A DNA stretch of 64,000 bases, taken from positions 3,624,501 through 3,688,500 of the forward strand of contig NZ_CP133784.1 of NCBI RefSeq assembly GCF_034353875.1, read 5' to 3'. Positions 8,741 to 17,524 of this stretch are shown here, piece by piece. Source of the DNA: Pseudomonas sp. MH9.2 (GTDB lineage Bacteria > Pseudomonadota > Gammaproteobacteria > Pseudomonadales > Pseudomonadaceae). The position numbers and the translations under genes are program-made. Under the pieces are notes generated by a model. It was given only the letters and a program-made list of their open reading frames with translations. It was not told where the DNA came from and searched no databases. The stretch's first letter is position 1, and every line of letters begins with the position of its first letter.

Positions 8741-9326
8741 GGTGCTCCGCATCGCTCAAGGTGCCAGCGGCGCTGCTGTTGATCATGCGTAGCAGGGTGC
8801 TGTCACCCTGAGTTTCAAGCAGTTCGATACGCTGAACCAGTTCGCCGCCGTCAATATTGATTTGTTTGAACACCTGTTGCAGCAGCAACGAGCGCGGGGT
8901 CAGGGTCAGTTGCCACGCCTGTGCATCGCCTTTAAGTTGCAGGTCGAAATCGCGTTGCAGGCCACTGCTGTCGCCTTGCAGTACGGCGAGGAACAGCCGG
9001 TTTTGCTCGGCGCCTGCGCTCTTGTTCGGCAGCAATTGCCAACCATTGGCATCGCGGCGGGCGATCCCGACGGTACTGATTCGATAATCCTGTTTCAGCG
9101 GTGTCGCCAGCAGCCAGAGCAGGCCATAGTCCTTGGCGAGGACGAATTTACCCTTGCTGGTCAACGGCTGGGGCAGGGCGCGCAGGTGTTTTTCCTGAAT
9201 GAAATCGCCATGAATCACTGAGGGTTTCCCCAGTTGCGTGCTCAGTTGTTGCAGGTCAAAGGCGTTGGCCAGCGATGACAGACCAAGCAGCGCAACGGCG
9301 AACAACAGGTGGTAAAGGCGGTTCAT
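8724..9326 (-). CDS. apeL: LolA-like periplasmic carrier protein
   Basis: A 200-residue protein starting MNRLYHLLFAVALLG with a cleavable signal peptide ending near ANA (residues 20-22). The mature part resembles the LolA/LolB barrel: GDFIQEKHL, LTSKGKFVLAKDYGLLW and later LLQQVFKQINIDGG. A periplasmic carrier that takes a lipid from the MMPL exporter towards the outer membrane is the expected role. The start at 9326 overlaps the thioesterase stop by four bases. The symbol rests on order and domain match to the E. coli cluster. Confidence 0.82.
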   Translation of the reverse strand: MNRLYHLLFAVALLGLSSLANAFDLQQLSTQLGKPSVIHGDFIQEKHLRALPQPLTSKGKFVLAKDYGLLWLLATPLKQDYRISTVGIARRDANGWQLLPNKSAGAEQNRLFLAVLQGDSSGLQRDFDLQLKGDAQAWQLTLTPRSLLLQQVFKQINIDGGELVQRIELLETQGDSTLLRMINSSAAGTLSDAEHHDFVD

Positions 9327-9748
9327 GGCAGCGCTCTCTGTACCGCATCGGTGAACACTTTGGGCGATGCCAGTTGCATGTCGTGGCTGGTAATCTCCAC
9401 GGCCACTTGAATTGTGGTGGCGCGGGTCATGCGCTCGCCCGTGACGGCGTCGCTGATCAGGTAGTTGATCTTCAAGCGGTTCTCCCACTCCACCAGACTG
9501 GCGCGAACGTTAAGCTTCTGGCCGAAAACTGCGCCGCGTATATAACGTAATTGCAGGTCAATGACCGGCCAGGCGTAGCCGGAATCGAGCATCTGCTGGT
9601 AGTTGTGGTCCAGTTGGTCGAGCAGCGCACAGCGGGCGACTTCCAGGTACTTGATGTAATGGCCGTGCCAGACCACGTTCATCATGTCGATGTCGAAAAA
9701 TGGCACCTGGATTTCGGTGTCAGTGTGGATCAGGCCCTTACTGCGCAT
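9323..9748 (-). CDS. apeK: 4HBT-type acyl thioesterase
   Basis: A 141-residue hot-dog thioesterase of the 4-hydroxybenzoyl-CoA thioesterase type. The segment FFDIDMMNVVWHGHYIKYLE carries the catalytic-type Asp and the WHGHY loop usual for YbgC/4HBT proteins. It could release the finished polyene or clear misprimed ACPs. It overlaps the ammonia-lyase by 11 bases and the LolA-like gene by four. Confidence 0.85.
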   Translation of the reverse strand: MRSKGLIHTDTEIQVPFFDIDMMNVVWHGHYIKYLEVARCALLDQLDHNYQQMLDSGYAWPVIDLQLRYIRGAVFGQKLNVRASLVEWENRLKINYLISDAVTGERMTRATTIQVAVEITSHDMQLASPKVFTDAVQRALP

Positions 9749-11285
9749 GCAGCCTCCAGTGGCGGTCGGCGATCCGCTGCAGGCACAGCCGCAGTTCGCC
9801 GTCCAGCGCGCGGTCTTCGATCACGGGCGGGAAGTCTTTGCTCAGTTGCTCGTGCATGGCTGCCAGCGCGGGCGGCAGGGGCCGAGCATCGTCAGCCTGA
9901 CTGCGCAGCCAGACACCTTGGTTGGCCGCGAGCAAGGTGGCGGCGGCTACTTGCTCGGTCAGCTCCAGTACGCGGATCGCATCACGGGCGGCGATGGTGC
10001 CCATGCTGACCTTGTCCTGGTTATGGCATTCGGTGGAACGCGAGAACACGCTGGCCGGCATGGTGTTTTTCAAGGCTTCGGCTGTCCAGGCACTGGTGCC
10101 GATCTGCACTGCCTTGAACCCGTGGTTGAGCATTGCCCGCTCAGCGCTGGCGCCTGACAGGTTGCTTGGCAGGCCGTGGCTGTAACGCACGTCCACCAGC
10201 AATGCCAGTTGCCGATCCAGCAGGTCGGCGACGTTGGCTACCAGGGTCTTGAGGCTGTCCATGGCGAACGCGATGTGGCCGCCATAGAAGTGGCCGCCAT
10301 GCAGTACGCGTTCGGCTTCAGCGTCGATGATCGGGTTGTCGTTGGCGCTGTTCAGCTCGATTTCGATGAATGAACGCAGCCAGTTCAGGCTGTCGGCCAA
10401 CACGCCCAGGACATGGGGGGCGCAACGCAGCGAATAGCGATCTTGCAAGCGGTGCAAGGGCGCGGTCGGTGCATCGATGGCCAGGTCCTGGCGCAACCAG
10501 GCGGCGACTTGCATCTGCCCTGGGTGTGGCTTGGTGGCAAACAGGCGTTCATCGAAATGCTCGGGATTGCCCTGCAAGGCCACCACGTTCATGGCGGTGA
10601 TGCGGGTCGCCAGTTGCAGCAGGTAATCGGCGCGGGCGAAGGCGAGGCAGGCGATGCCGGTCATGACTGCGGTGCCGTTCATCAAGGCCAGCGCTTCTTT
10701 CGGGCGCAGGACCAACGGCTCCCAGCCCAACTCGCGGTGCACGTCAGCGGCCGCGCGGCGCTCGCCACGGAACATCACTTCGCGCTCACCGGACAAGGTC
10801 GCGGCCACGTAAGACAGCGGCGTCAGGTCACCGCTGGCGCCCACTGAGCCTTCTTCCGGGATCTGCGGCAGGATGTCTTGGTCGATAAAGGCCTGAAGGC
10901 GCTCCAGCAACTCCACGCGCACCCCGGAAACGCCCATGCACAGCGACTGCAACCGCGCAGCGAGTACCGCACGGGTCGCTTGTGCGTCGAGCATTTTACC
11001 GAGACCGCAGCCGTGGAACGTGTACAAGTGACGTGGCAGCGCTTCGACGTGCTGCAACGGCACCGCGACGACACAGGAGTCGCCATAACCGGTGGTTACG
11101 CCATAGATCACGCCTTCCTTGTCCAACAGGGAATCAAGAAATTGCGCGCCTTTGGCGATGCGCAGGCGAAATGCGCTGTCGTTTTGCAGCTGCGTCGGCA
11201 CTTGGCGATTGGCCAGAAGCAGCACCTCTTCAATACGCAACGGCCGTTCGCCGAAGGTTACCGGTTCAAGCGCTTGGATCGTCAT
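9738..11285 (-). CDS. HAL/PAL/TAL-family aromatic amino acid ammonia-lyase
   Basis: A 515-residue MIO-dependent lyase. The self-cyclising Ala150-Ser151-Gly152 is in GSVGASGDLTPLSY, the catalytic Tyr61 in YGVTTGYG, and the NxxND active-site motif in NSANDNP. It should deaminate an aromatic amino acid to an aryl acrylate starter for the polyene. The selectivity dyad appears to be Phe90-His91 (LYTFHGCGLG), unlike the usual bacterial TAL His-Leu or HAL Ser-His by eye alignment, so the substrate is open. The ATG at 11285 overlaps the upstream gene by 20 bases. Confidence 0.87.
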   Translation of the reverse strand: MTIQALEPVTFGERPLRIEEVLLLANRQVPTQLQNDSAFRLRIAKGAQFLDSLLDKEGVIYGVTTGYGDSCVVAVPLQHVEALPRHLYTFHGCGLGKMLDAQATRAVLAARLQSLCMGVSGVRVELLERLQAFIDQDILPQIPEEGSVGASGDLTPLSYVAATLSGEREVMFRGERRAAADVHRELGWEPLVLRPKEALALMNGTAVMTGIACLAFARADYLLQLATRITAMNVVALQGNPEHFDERLFATKPHPGQMQVAAWLRQDLAIDAPTAPLHRLQDRYSLRCAPHVLGVLADSLNWLRSFIEIELNSANDNPIIDAEAERVLHGGHFYGGHIAFAMDSLKTLVANVADLLDRQLALLVDVRYSHGLPSNLSGASAERAMLNHGFKAVQIGTSAWTAEALKNTMPASVFSRSTECHNQDKVSMGTIAARDAIRVLELTEQVAAATLLAANQGVWLRSQADDARPLPPALAAMHEQLSKDFPPVIEDRALDGELRLCLQRIADRHWRLHAQ

Positions 11286-12216
11286 CGGTCTTCCAGAATG
11301 AGTAGAAGTTGAACCACTGATGTGGTGCCTCAAGGCAATAATGGGCGAGGCGTGCGGCGTAGCGCTGGACATGTCCGGCGACCACCTGCTCGCGATTACT
11401 GCGCCGCCATTTAATGCGCTCGGCGAAAGGTTCGAGAATGACGCGATAACCGCTGGCGCCCTTCAGGCAGAAAATCAGATTGATCGGGCATTGCAGCAAG
11501 CCCGCCAACAGCCATGGGCCCTGCGGGAATGCGGCGGGGTGGCCAAGGAAATCCACCCGTACATTGCGCCCGCCATGCAGGGGGACGCGGTCGCCAGCAA
11601 TGGCCAGCCATTCACCGTTATCCAGGCGTTGGCTCAATTGCAGCATGATCATCGGGTTCAGCTCGCTGACCTGAATCAGGCGCAGATTAGTGGCCCCCGC
11701 TTCACCCAACAGGCGATTGAAGCGTTCGGCGTGCTTGGTGTGCACCAGCACGTTCATGGTGACCCGTTCACCCAGTTCGGCCAGCGCGCGGCAGACTTCG
11801 AGATTGCCCAGATGGGTGCCGACCAGCATTTGCCCGCGCCCACTGCGCAACTGGTTGCGCAGCAAGTCGTGATCGACAATCGTGATCTGGTCCAGCGTGA
11901 GCTTGCCGTTCCATACGTCGAGCTTGTCCAGCAGTGCATCGGCGAAGGCCATGAACTGCTTGAACACGCTCCGCCGGGTGGGGCGTAGCGCCGATTGTCT
12001 GCTCCAGCTGGCCAGGTACTGCTGGTATTGCCAGGCATTCTGTCGGGCGCCAGGGCCAAATACGAAGAAGTACAGGACGATGCCGTACAGCACGGGAGTC
12101 AGCAGGCGTCGCCCGAAATGACGCACGCCCCAGGCCATCAGTTTCATCAGCAGAAAGCTGCCACGCTCCTGATGAGCGGCCCAATGTTTTTTGGCTTCGT
12201 TCGTCGGCTCACTCAT
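11266..12216 (-). CDS. LpxL-like lauroyl/myristoyl acyltransferase
   Basis: A 316-residue member of the lipid A late acyltransferase family. THLGNLEV (about residue 130) holds the HxxxxE/D active-site pattern, with one N-terminal membrane segment (LYGIVLYFFVFG). In E. coli the APE cluster carries a single glycosyltransferase-acyltransferase protein; here the two functions are separate adjacent genes overlapping by eight bases. Likely role: adding a fatty acyl chain to the glycosylated polyene at the inner membrane. Confidence 0.83.
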   Translation of the reverse strand: MSEPTNEAKKHWAAHQERGSFLLMKLMAWGVRHFGRRLLTPVLYGIVLYFFVFGPGARQNAWQYQQYLASWSRQSALRPTRRSVFKQFMAFADALLDKLDVWNGKLTLDQITIVDHDLLRNQLRSGRGQMLVGTHLGNLEVCRALAELGERVTMNVLVHTKHAERFNRLLGEAGATNLRLIQVSELNPMIMLQLSQRLDNGEWLAIAGDRVPLHGGRNVRVDFLGHPAAFPQGPWLLAGLLQCPINLIFCLKGASGYRVILEPFAERIKWRRSNREQVVAGHVQRYAARLAHYCLEAPHQWFNFYSFWKTDDDPSA

Positions 12217-12946
12217 GTCGCCACCGACGCCACAGGATCAGCGGCATACGCACCAACATGCCGAAGAACAGTTTGGTGTGCATTTTCGTGATCAGTACGT
12301 TGTCGCGGAACAGCCGGAAGTGCGACACCCCGTCCAGCGGGTAATGAACACGGGTCGGCAGCCAGAGCATTGGCTGATTGCGCCAGGACAGGCGCACTAG
12401 GATGTCCGAGTCGAAGTCCATCCGCGTGCCCACCTGCACCGAGTCGATCAGCTTGATAGTCGGTGCCAGGGGGTAGAGCCGGAAGCCACACATTGAATCG
12501 CGAATCTGAAACGACAGGGTGTTGACCCAGACCCAGAAGTGGGTCAGGTAGCGTGCATACAGGCGAACCTTGGGCACGCTGGCGTCGTACTGCGGATAGC
12601 CGCAAATCACCGCCAGGGGAGCACGGCGCGAGGCGTCGAGAAACAGTGATACGTCGTTCAGGTCATGTTGACCGTCGGCATCCACTTGCAGTGCATGACT
12701 GAAGCCCAGGCGCGCAGCTTCGCGGAAACCGGTCATCACCGCGCCACCTTTGCCTTGGTTGATCGGCAGGCGCACCACATAGACGTTATCTTCTCCGGCC
12801 AACGCTTGCAGCACCGCCGCGCAACTCGGGCTGCTGCCGTCGTCGACCAGCACACAGGGTAGGCCTGCCTTCAGCAGTTCGTGCACGACGGCGGACACCG
12901 TCCGCTCGTGGTCATAGACCGGGATCACCGCGCAAGGGTTATGCAT
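12209..12946 (-). CDS. Family 2 glycosyltransferase
   Basis: A 245-residue GT-A glycosyltransferase. The nucleotide-sugar motifs are CAVIPVYDHE at the start, LVDDGSS, and the metal-binding LQVDADGQHD. It has no long C-terminal membrane domain beyond a hydrophobic tail. Expected to place a sugar on the aryl-polyene lipid together with the following LpxL-like gene. The ATG at 12946 overlaps the ligase stop by eight bases, which fixes the start. Confidence 0.85.
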   Translation of the reverse strand: MHNPCAVIPVYDHERTVSAVVHELLKAGLPCVLVDDGSSPSCAAVLQALAGEDNVYVVRLPINQGKGGAVMTGFREAARLGFSHALQVDADGQHDLNDVSLFLDASRRAPLAVICGYPQYDASVPKVRLYARYLTHFWVWVNTLSFQIRDSMCGFRLYPLAPTIKLIDSVQVGTRMDFDSDILVRLSWRNQPMLWLPTRVHYPLDGVSHFRLFRDNVLITKMHTKLFFGMLVRMPLILWRRWRHE

Positions 12947-14618
12947 GCGCAGCCTCCAGCACGATACGGCCACTGGAGCAGGCAGCTTCTGTGTTGCGGT
13001 AGGCAAAATACAGTTTGCTGCGCTCGGCATCGAAATGCAGGGTCAGCGCAACCTGATCGCCAGGGCGCACCAGTTGCTGGAACTTCAACACTTCCATGCC
13101 TGCAAATCGCGGTGGCAGATCCAGTAGGCGCCGGCCCAGGCTCAGCGCCCAATCGACCTGCACCACGCCCGGCAGTACCGGGGTTTGCGGGAAGTGTCCG
13201 CTGAAATAAGCCAGGTCCGCGGGAATGATCAAGTCAAGGTGCCACTCGCCGCCTACTTGCTGCTGGCTGAGCAGTTCCGGCTCTTTGGGACGCGCAGCAA
13301 GCAGCAGGGCTTCGACCTCAGCCTGTGGCAGTTTGCCTTGGGCGTTGAGCGGTAGCTGACGCAGCAGTCGCCAGCGCCTCGGTAGGGCGATGGCCTCGCA
13401 ATACGGGCGCAAATGGCGGCGCAGTTGCTCGGTCAGCGTACGTCGGCCTTGATTGCGCAAGGCATGCAGACCGCTTTCGCTGAGAACCACCAACGCGCCG
13501 AGGGACGCCCGGTTCTCTTGAACCACGCCCAGACGCACCTCGCTGACCCACTCATGTGCCGCCAGCGCGTGTTCCAGTTGCGGCAGGGAAATACGCTTTT
13601 CTTCAAGCTTGACGATGCGGTCCAGCCGGCCGAGCAATTCAAAACGTCCGTCAGCGCTGAAGCGCGCGGCGTCGGCCGTGTGTTCGACATGGCCAACAGG
13701 CAAGTAAGGGGACTCGATCAGCAGGGCGCCGTCGCTGTCCTGGCTCAGTTGCACTCCTTCAAAACCCTGCCACAGGCTGTCGCCCTGACGCCAGGCGATG
13801 CCGCCGGTTTCCGAACTGCCGAGGATTTCGGTTGGCCATTGGCCCAAACGCTGCTGCAAGCTGCGCGCGGCTTCGGCGGGCAGCGCACCGCCCGAAGAGA
13901 ATACGCGGCGCACGCTGCTCAAGGCCGGCCAATCGAGGTTGTCGCCCATGCGCTTGAGCAGTGCCGGACTGGCGACCCAGGCGAATGTCGGATGTTCGCG
14001 ACTGGTTCGCTGTAAATCTTCAGGGAATGGCAGCTGCTTGCGCACAAAACTGCGCCCGGCACACAGCGGCCACAGCACCCGGAACAGCAAGCCGTAAATA
14101 TGCTGGGTGGCAACGCTGCCGATGATGCAGGACGTGCCGAGGTCGGCGCCCCACAGCGCTTCCAGTGCTTTGACTTCATTGGCCAACTGGCGCAGACGCT
14201 TTTCGATCAGCTTCGGTTCGCCACTGGAGCCTGACGTGCACAGGCTCAGGCGACAGGTGTCGAGGTCCAGCGCGGTGGGCGACAGCGGCGCGGCGTGTAA
14301 TTCATCCAGGTGTGTGTCGCCCACCTGATCGCTGAGCCACAGGTCGACGTCGTTCGACCAGCGCTCGCGGGTTTGTGCTTGCAGGTCTGCGGGCAATAAC
14401 ACGCTGACACCGGCACGCCATGCACCGAACAAGGCCACGGCCAGCTGACCGGCGTCTTCCAGATGCAGCGCAAGGCGCTTGACGTCTCGGGCCTGGAGAC
14501 CGGCGGCAACACTCAGGGCCTGCTCGCAGAAACGGGCGTGGTCCAGGGCGGGGGCCATCGTCAGTTCGCGGGCAGGCAAAGCCTCGAGCAACAGGTGCTC
14601 AAGTGGTATCCAATTCAT
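12939..14618 (-). CDS. apeH: AMP-dependent acyl ligase fused to ApeI-like hot-dog dehydratase
   Basis: A 559-residue two-domain protein. Residues 1 to about 450 are an adenylate-forming ligase: P-loop [10 protein letters not shown] at 127-136, GSSETGG, and the hinge [16 protein letters not shown]. Residues about 461-559 are a FabA/FabZ-type hot-dog dehydratase with [17 protein letters not shown] including the catalytic-type His475. In E. coli these are separate ApeH and ApeI proteins. The ligase would load the aryl acid onto ACP and the second domain would dehydrate intermediates. Start 14618 overlaps apeG by four bases. Confidence 0.88.
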   Translation of the reverse strand: MNWIPLEHLLLEALPARELTMAPALDHARFCEQALSVAAGLQARDVKRLALHLEDAGQLAVALFGAWRAGVSVLLPADLQAQTRERWSNDVDLWLSDQVGDTHLDELHAAPLSPTALDLDTCRLSLCTSGSSGEPKLIEKRLRQLANEVKALEALWGADLGTSCIIGSVATQHIYGLLFRVLWPLCAGRSFVRKQLPFPEDLQRTSREHPTFAWVASPALLKRMGDNLDWPALSSVRRVFSSGGALPAEAARSLQQRLGQWPTEILGSSETGGIAWRQGDSLWQGFEGVQLSQDSDGALLIESPYLPVGHVEHTADAARFSADGRFELLGRLDRIVKLEEKRISLPQLEHALAAHEWVSEVRLGVVQENRASLGALVVLSESGLHALRNQGRRTLTEQLRRHLRPYCEAIALPRRWRLLRQLPLNAQGKLPQAEVEALLLAARPKEPELLSQQQVGGEWHLDLIIPADLAYFSGHFPQTPVLPGVVQVDWALSLGRRLLDLPPRFAGMEVLKFQQLVRPGDQVALTLHFDAERSKLYFAYRNTEAACSSGRIVLEAAHA

Positions 14619-15160
14619 GCGCGACCTCTTACACGTTGACGTAACAGCCATTCACCGGCAAACAGCAGGCCCATCAGGCCATAAGCGATCAAGCCGTTGT
14701 ACAGCGTCCACCAACTCAATGGCGCCCACAGGGTCAACGCCGCTGCGAGCAGGCCATTACACAGAAAAAACAGGCTCCAGACCTGGGTCACCTGTCGGGT
14801 GTAGCGGATCGCGATCACGGGCAAGTCAGGCTCGCTCAGGCGTGCCAATCGCTCGATGACGGGTGGGCCATAGATCAGGCTGAGGCCGAACAGACTCAAC
14901 ATGAATCCGCTGACGAGCACCGGGTACCAGCGCAGTAATAACGGGCTATTGAACAGCCCCAGCAGCAGGCAAAAACCCAGGGCGACAACGGCCGTCAACA
15001 CGCTGCCAGGACGGCGTTTTCCCGTCAGCGCCCGCGCCAGCCATAGCCCTCCGAGCAGCAAGGCAAACTGCCAAGGGGCGAAATGTTCAATGCCGAAATA
15101 CACCGCAAAGGGGTAAAGCACGCCAGCCAACAGCAGGCCAAGGGCGATCAGCCGACTCAT
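14615..15160 (-). CDS. apeG: COG4648-type membrane protein of the aryl-polyene cluster
   Basis: A 181-residue protein with about five to six predicted membrane helices and no catalytic motif. Proteins of this type recur between the ACP and ligase genes of APE clusters, which is the position here. The function is not established; an inner-membrane scaffold for the assembly line is a possible guess. It overlaps both neighbours by four bases. Confidence 0.75.
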   Translation of the reverse strand: MSRLIALGLLLAGVLYPFAVYFGIEHFAPWQFALLLGGLWLARALTGKRRPGSVLTAVVALGFCLLLGLFNSPLLLRWYPVLVSGFMLSLFGLSLIYGPPVIERLARLSEPDLPVIAIRYTRQVTQVWSLFFLCNGLLAAALTLWAPLSWWTLYNGLIAYGLMGLLFAGEWLLRQRVRGRA

Positions 15161-15411
15161 GCGGTCGGATTGACCAGGCGGTAAACCGCCTCGACCACAT
15201 CGTTGACGGTGCGTACGGCTTTGAAGTCTTCAGCGGCGATTTTCTTGCCGGTCTTGCGTTTGATGTGGTCGATCAGGTCCACGGCATCAATGCTGTCAAT
15301 TTCCAGGTCCTGGTACAGGTTGGCTTGCAGGTTGACTCGCTCAGGCTCAAGTTCGAACAGCTCAACCAGCGCACTGCGCAGGGTGTCGAAGATGTCTTCA
15401 CGGGTTTGCAT
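15157..15411 (-). CDS. apeF: Acyl carrier protein
   Basis: An 84-residue ACP. The phosphopantetheine attachment site is Ser40 in LEIDSIDAVDLIDHI. Length and helix pattern fit a free-standing type II ACP. It is the second of two adjacent ACP genes and overlaps the membrane-protein gene by four bases. A dedicated phosphopantetheinyl transferase was not seen in the window. Confidence 0.9.
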   Translation of the reverse strand: MQTREDIFDTLRSALVELFELEPERVNLQANLYQDLEIDSIDAVDLIDHIKRKTGKKIAAEDFKAVRTVNDVVEAVYRLVNPTA

Positions 15412-15420
15412 TGTTATTCC

Positions 15421-15681
15421 TCAGGCCGCTTGTCTGGCGCTGACGAACGCCGCAAGGCTGTCCACGCTGGTGAAGTGATTACGGGTGTCTTTGGCGTCGG
15501 CGTCGATCTTGATGCCGTAACGTTTCTGAATCGCCAGGCCCAGTTCCAGGGCGTCTACCGAATCCAGGCCAAGGCCTTCGCCGAACAGGATCTGATCGTT
15601 GCCGATGTCATGGGTGCTGATGTCTTCGAGGCCCAGGGCGTCGATAATCAGCTGCTTAATTTCCAGGTGCAGATCGCTCAT
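15421..15681 (-). CDS. apeE: Acyl carrier protein
   Basis: An 86-residue ACP with the attachment serine at Ser41 in GLGLDSVDALELGLAI. It differs clearly from the neighbouring ACP, so the two may serve different steps, as reported for the paired ACPs of the E. coli APE system. It overlaps the acyltransferase gene by 26 bases and lies nine bases before the next ACP. Confidence 0.9.
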   Translation of the reverse strand: MSDLHLEIKQLIIDALGLEDISTHDIGNDQILFGEGLGLDSVDALELGLAIQKRYGIKIDADAKDTRNHFTSVDSLAAFVSARQAA

Positions 15682-16483
15682 CTTTGGCGAGCTCCTTGAT
15701 GAAGTACTGATGCAGATAATCGTTGAGCTTGCGCGAGGCTATGGGTGCCGGGCCAAGCACAGCAAAGGCTTGTGGATCTATATCGGCCCCAACGCGCAAA
15801 CTGAAGTGCGCCCGGCGCTTTGGGATGCGATACCAGGGCTGGGCTTTAGTCAGGGTGCTGGGATTGACTTGGATCGTCACCGGGGTAATGAGTTTCGCAC
15901 CTCGCAGTGCAATTGAGGCTCCGCCACGATGAAAGGCAGGCACCTGCCCCGGCGTGGTGCGCGTGCCTTCCGGGAAAATAATCAGTGTCTGCCCGCTGCG
16001 TAGAGCGTCTGCGGCAGCATCGAGCATCTCCATGCTGCCATCATTGCTGATGTAATCGGCGGAACGCACCGGCCCCCGGGTAAAGGGGTTCTGCCACAAG
16101 CTCTGTTTGACCACGCAATTGGCATTGCGCACCAACCCGATCAGAAATACCACGTCGATCAGCGACGGATGGTTGGCAATGATCATCTGGCCCGGGCGGC
16201 CGAGTTTTTCCGCGCCCTGGACGTCATAGGTCAGCACGCCGGTGCGTGCCATAAATCGGATGAACCGCCAGAGCAGCCAACTGATCGTGCGTCGGGCGCG
16301 GGACCGATGGCGTTGCGCATCGCCGGGCAGGCAGCTCAACAAAGGGAAAAACACCAATCGCAGGCACAGGCCGACCACCCCGAAAAGGGCAAAGCTCAGG
16401 GCGGTAGCCAGCAGGCGCCAATAATAGGCGTCGCGGCGCTTGCTCAGCGGGTCCGTTGCCAGGTCCACAATCGGTTTTTCCAT
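15656..16483 (-). CDS. apeD: PlsC-like 1-acyl-glycerol-type acyltransferase
   Basis: A 275-residue acyltransferase. The PlsC motifs are NHPSLIDVV (NHxxxxD) and IIFPEGTRTTPG, with an N-terminal hydrophobic segment. Probably transfers the polyene or a fatty acyl chain to the glycolipid carrier at the inner membrane. The ATG at 16483 (MEKPIVDL) leaves a 40-base overlap with apeC; longer upstream starts are less plausible. Confidence 0.85.
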   Translation of the reverse strand: MEKPIVDLATDPLSKRRDAYYWRLLATALSFALFGVVGLCLRLVFFPLLSCLPGDAQRHRSRARRTISWLLWRFIRFMARTGVLTYDVQGAEKLGRPGQMIIANHPSLIDVVFLIGLVRNANCVVKQSLWQNPFTRGPVRSADYISNDGSMEMLDAAADALRSGQTLIIFPEGTRTTPGQVPAFHRGGASIALRGAKLITPVTIQVNPSTLTKAQPWYRIPKRRAHFSLRVGADIDPQAFAVLGPAPIASRKLNDYLHQYFIKELAKDERSAPGN

Positions 16484-17163
16484 GAATGTTGGCAGGTGGT
16501 CTGCTCGCTCGTTAACGTGCGCAACAGGTTGAGGGCGTGAGGCCACTCTGTATGGGACATGTTTTCGCTGCCGGTGCTCAGGCACAACTGCCAGTCGGTG
16601 CCAGGGGTCAGCAGCAGCCCTACCGCGTAGGGAAAGGGCACGTCCTCGATCCAGTCGGCATAAGCTGCAGGTGGCTGGTCTTCCGTGACGATCAGCAGCA
16701 CGGCTGGCGAGCCCTCGGCCAGCAGGGCAACGGCTTCAATAATACCGTGTTCCAGGCCGTCACCCGCTGCAGCCAGCGCCGTCATCTCACTGGTTTCACC
16801 GCGCATGATCGACCACAGGCCAATCACGGCATTGTGCACTGAGAGGCTGAACTGGGTGGGCGACAGCGGCTGATTGGCGGCCAGATCGGAGAGGATGTCG
16901 AGGGTCCGAGGGGTTTCGCCATGGCGCGAGACGAACACCAGCGGAAGCTGTTCAAGACCTTCAGCCAATGGCCAGCCAACGCTGAAAGCCATCCGCGCCA
17001 GGCGACTCAAGCGTCTGCGCTGCATAGCGGGCAAAAACGAGACGTCGGGCGCCATATCCCCACTGTCTAAAAGGGAAGGGCTCAGGCTCCATTGCTGCCA
17101 GTCCTCGACCGTTTCCAGGCCGGGGGCCCAGGCGCGCCATTGTGCGATGTTGAACGTGATCAC
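16444..17163 (-). CDS. apeC: Chain-length-factor-like ketosynthase fragment
   Basis: A 239-residue protein of the beta-ketoacyl synthase N-terminal-like family found at the head of APE and xanthomonadin clusters. It has ketosynthase-type strands (LPLVFVSRHGETPRT, SPTQFSLSVHNAVIGLWSI) but no active-site Cys, fitting a chain-length-factor partner; in E. coli ApeC pairs with ApeO. The GTG at 17163 is chosen because homology-like sequence begins there (ITFNIAQWRAWAPG) with GGAAG upstream. It is the first gene of the operon. Confidence 0.8.
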   Translation of the reverse strand: MITFNIAQWRAWAPGLETVEDWQQWSLSPSLLDSGDMAPDVSFLPAMQRRRLSRLARMAFSVGWPLAEGLEQLPLVFVSRHGETPRTLDILSDLAANQPLSPTQFSLSVHNAVIGLWSIMRGETSEMTALAAAGDGLEHGIIEAVALLAEGSPAVLLIVTEDQPPAAYADWIEDVPFPYAVGLLLTPGTDWQLCLSTGSENMSHTEWPHALNLLRTLTSEQTTCQHSWKNRLWTWQRTR

Positions 17164-17524
17164 GAGTTTTCTTCCCGCCCCTGCGGGCATGCCTTTCGCT
17201 GCGGTTTTCCGAGACAACACCCATTTGAGCACGGTTCGCCGAAACGGCACCCATTCGGGTGAGGCGCTTTAGCCGAGAGGCGCGCATTATCCCGATGGGG
17301 CTGATGAGTAGCAAATGCTGTTACGAATAGTTTATTTAGACAAATAGTTCCTTCGTTATGCATTTTTAATTTCGACTTCGCTGTGTAGGAAAATCGCTAT
17401 TAATTATGTAAGCCTAAGTCCGTTATCGGCGTCTTTTCAGATGAAGCGCTCGCCCTTGTCACCCGCTTTGCTTAGACTCGGGCCCATTCATCAAGGCCAT
17501 TTACAGAACCAAGGAGGTCTATTC
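17164..17524. promoter_or_regulatory. Divergent promoter region between apeC and parA
   Basis: 361 bases without a gene. Near apeC lie two tandem imperfect 30-base units (17195-17254) and a GC-rich hairpin-prone segment. From about 17320 to 17410 the DNA is AT-rich and likely holds the promoters; a 10-base direct repeat ACGAATAGTT / ACAAATAGTT (17323-17332, 17340-17349) recurs at 17-base spacing. An AAGGAGG ribosome site precedes parA. No hexamer pair was convincing enough to name. Confidence 0.5.
17195..17254 (-). repeat. Two tandem 30-bp imperfect units in the apeC leader
   Basis: Read on the minus strand, ATGGGTGCCGTTTCGG (from 17254) is followed exactly 30 bases later by ATGGGTGTTGTCTCGG (from 17224). 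The units share 20 of 30 bases, 18 of the first 23. In one frame they read MGAVSANRAQ then MGVVSENRSE. Confidence 0.6.

Noticed and set aside
16961..17314. Longer frames through the apeC leader repeats
   Set aside because: They read through the tandem repeat in alternative frames and lack convincing starts; a leader peptide remains possible but is reported only as a finding.
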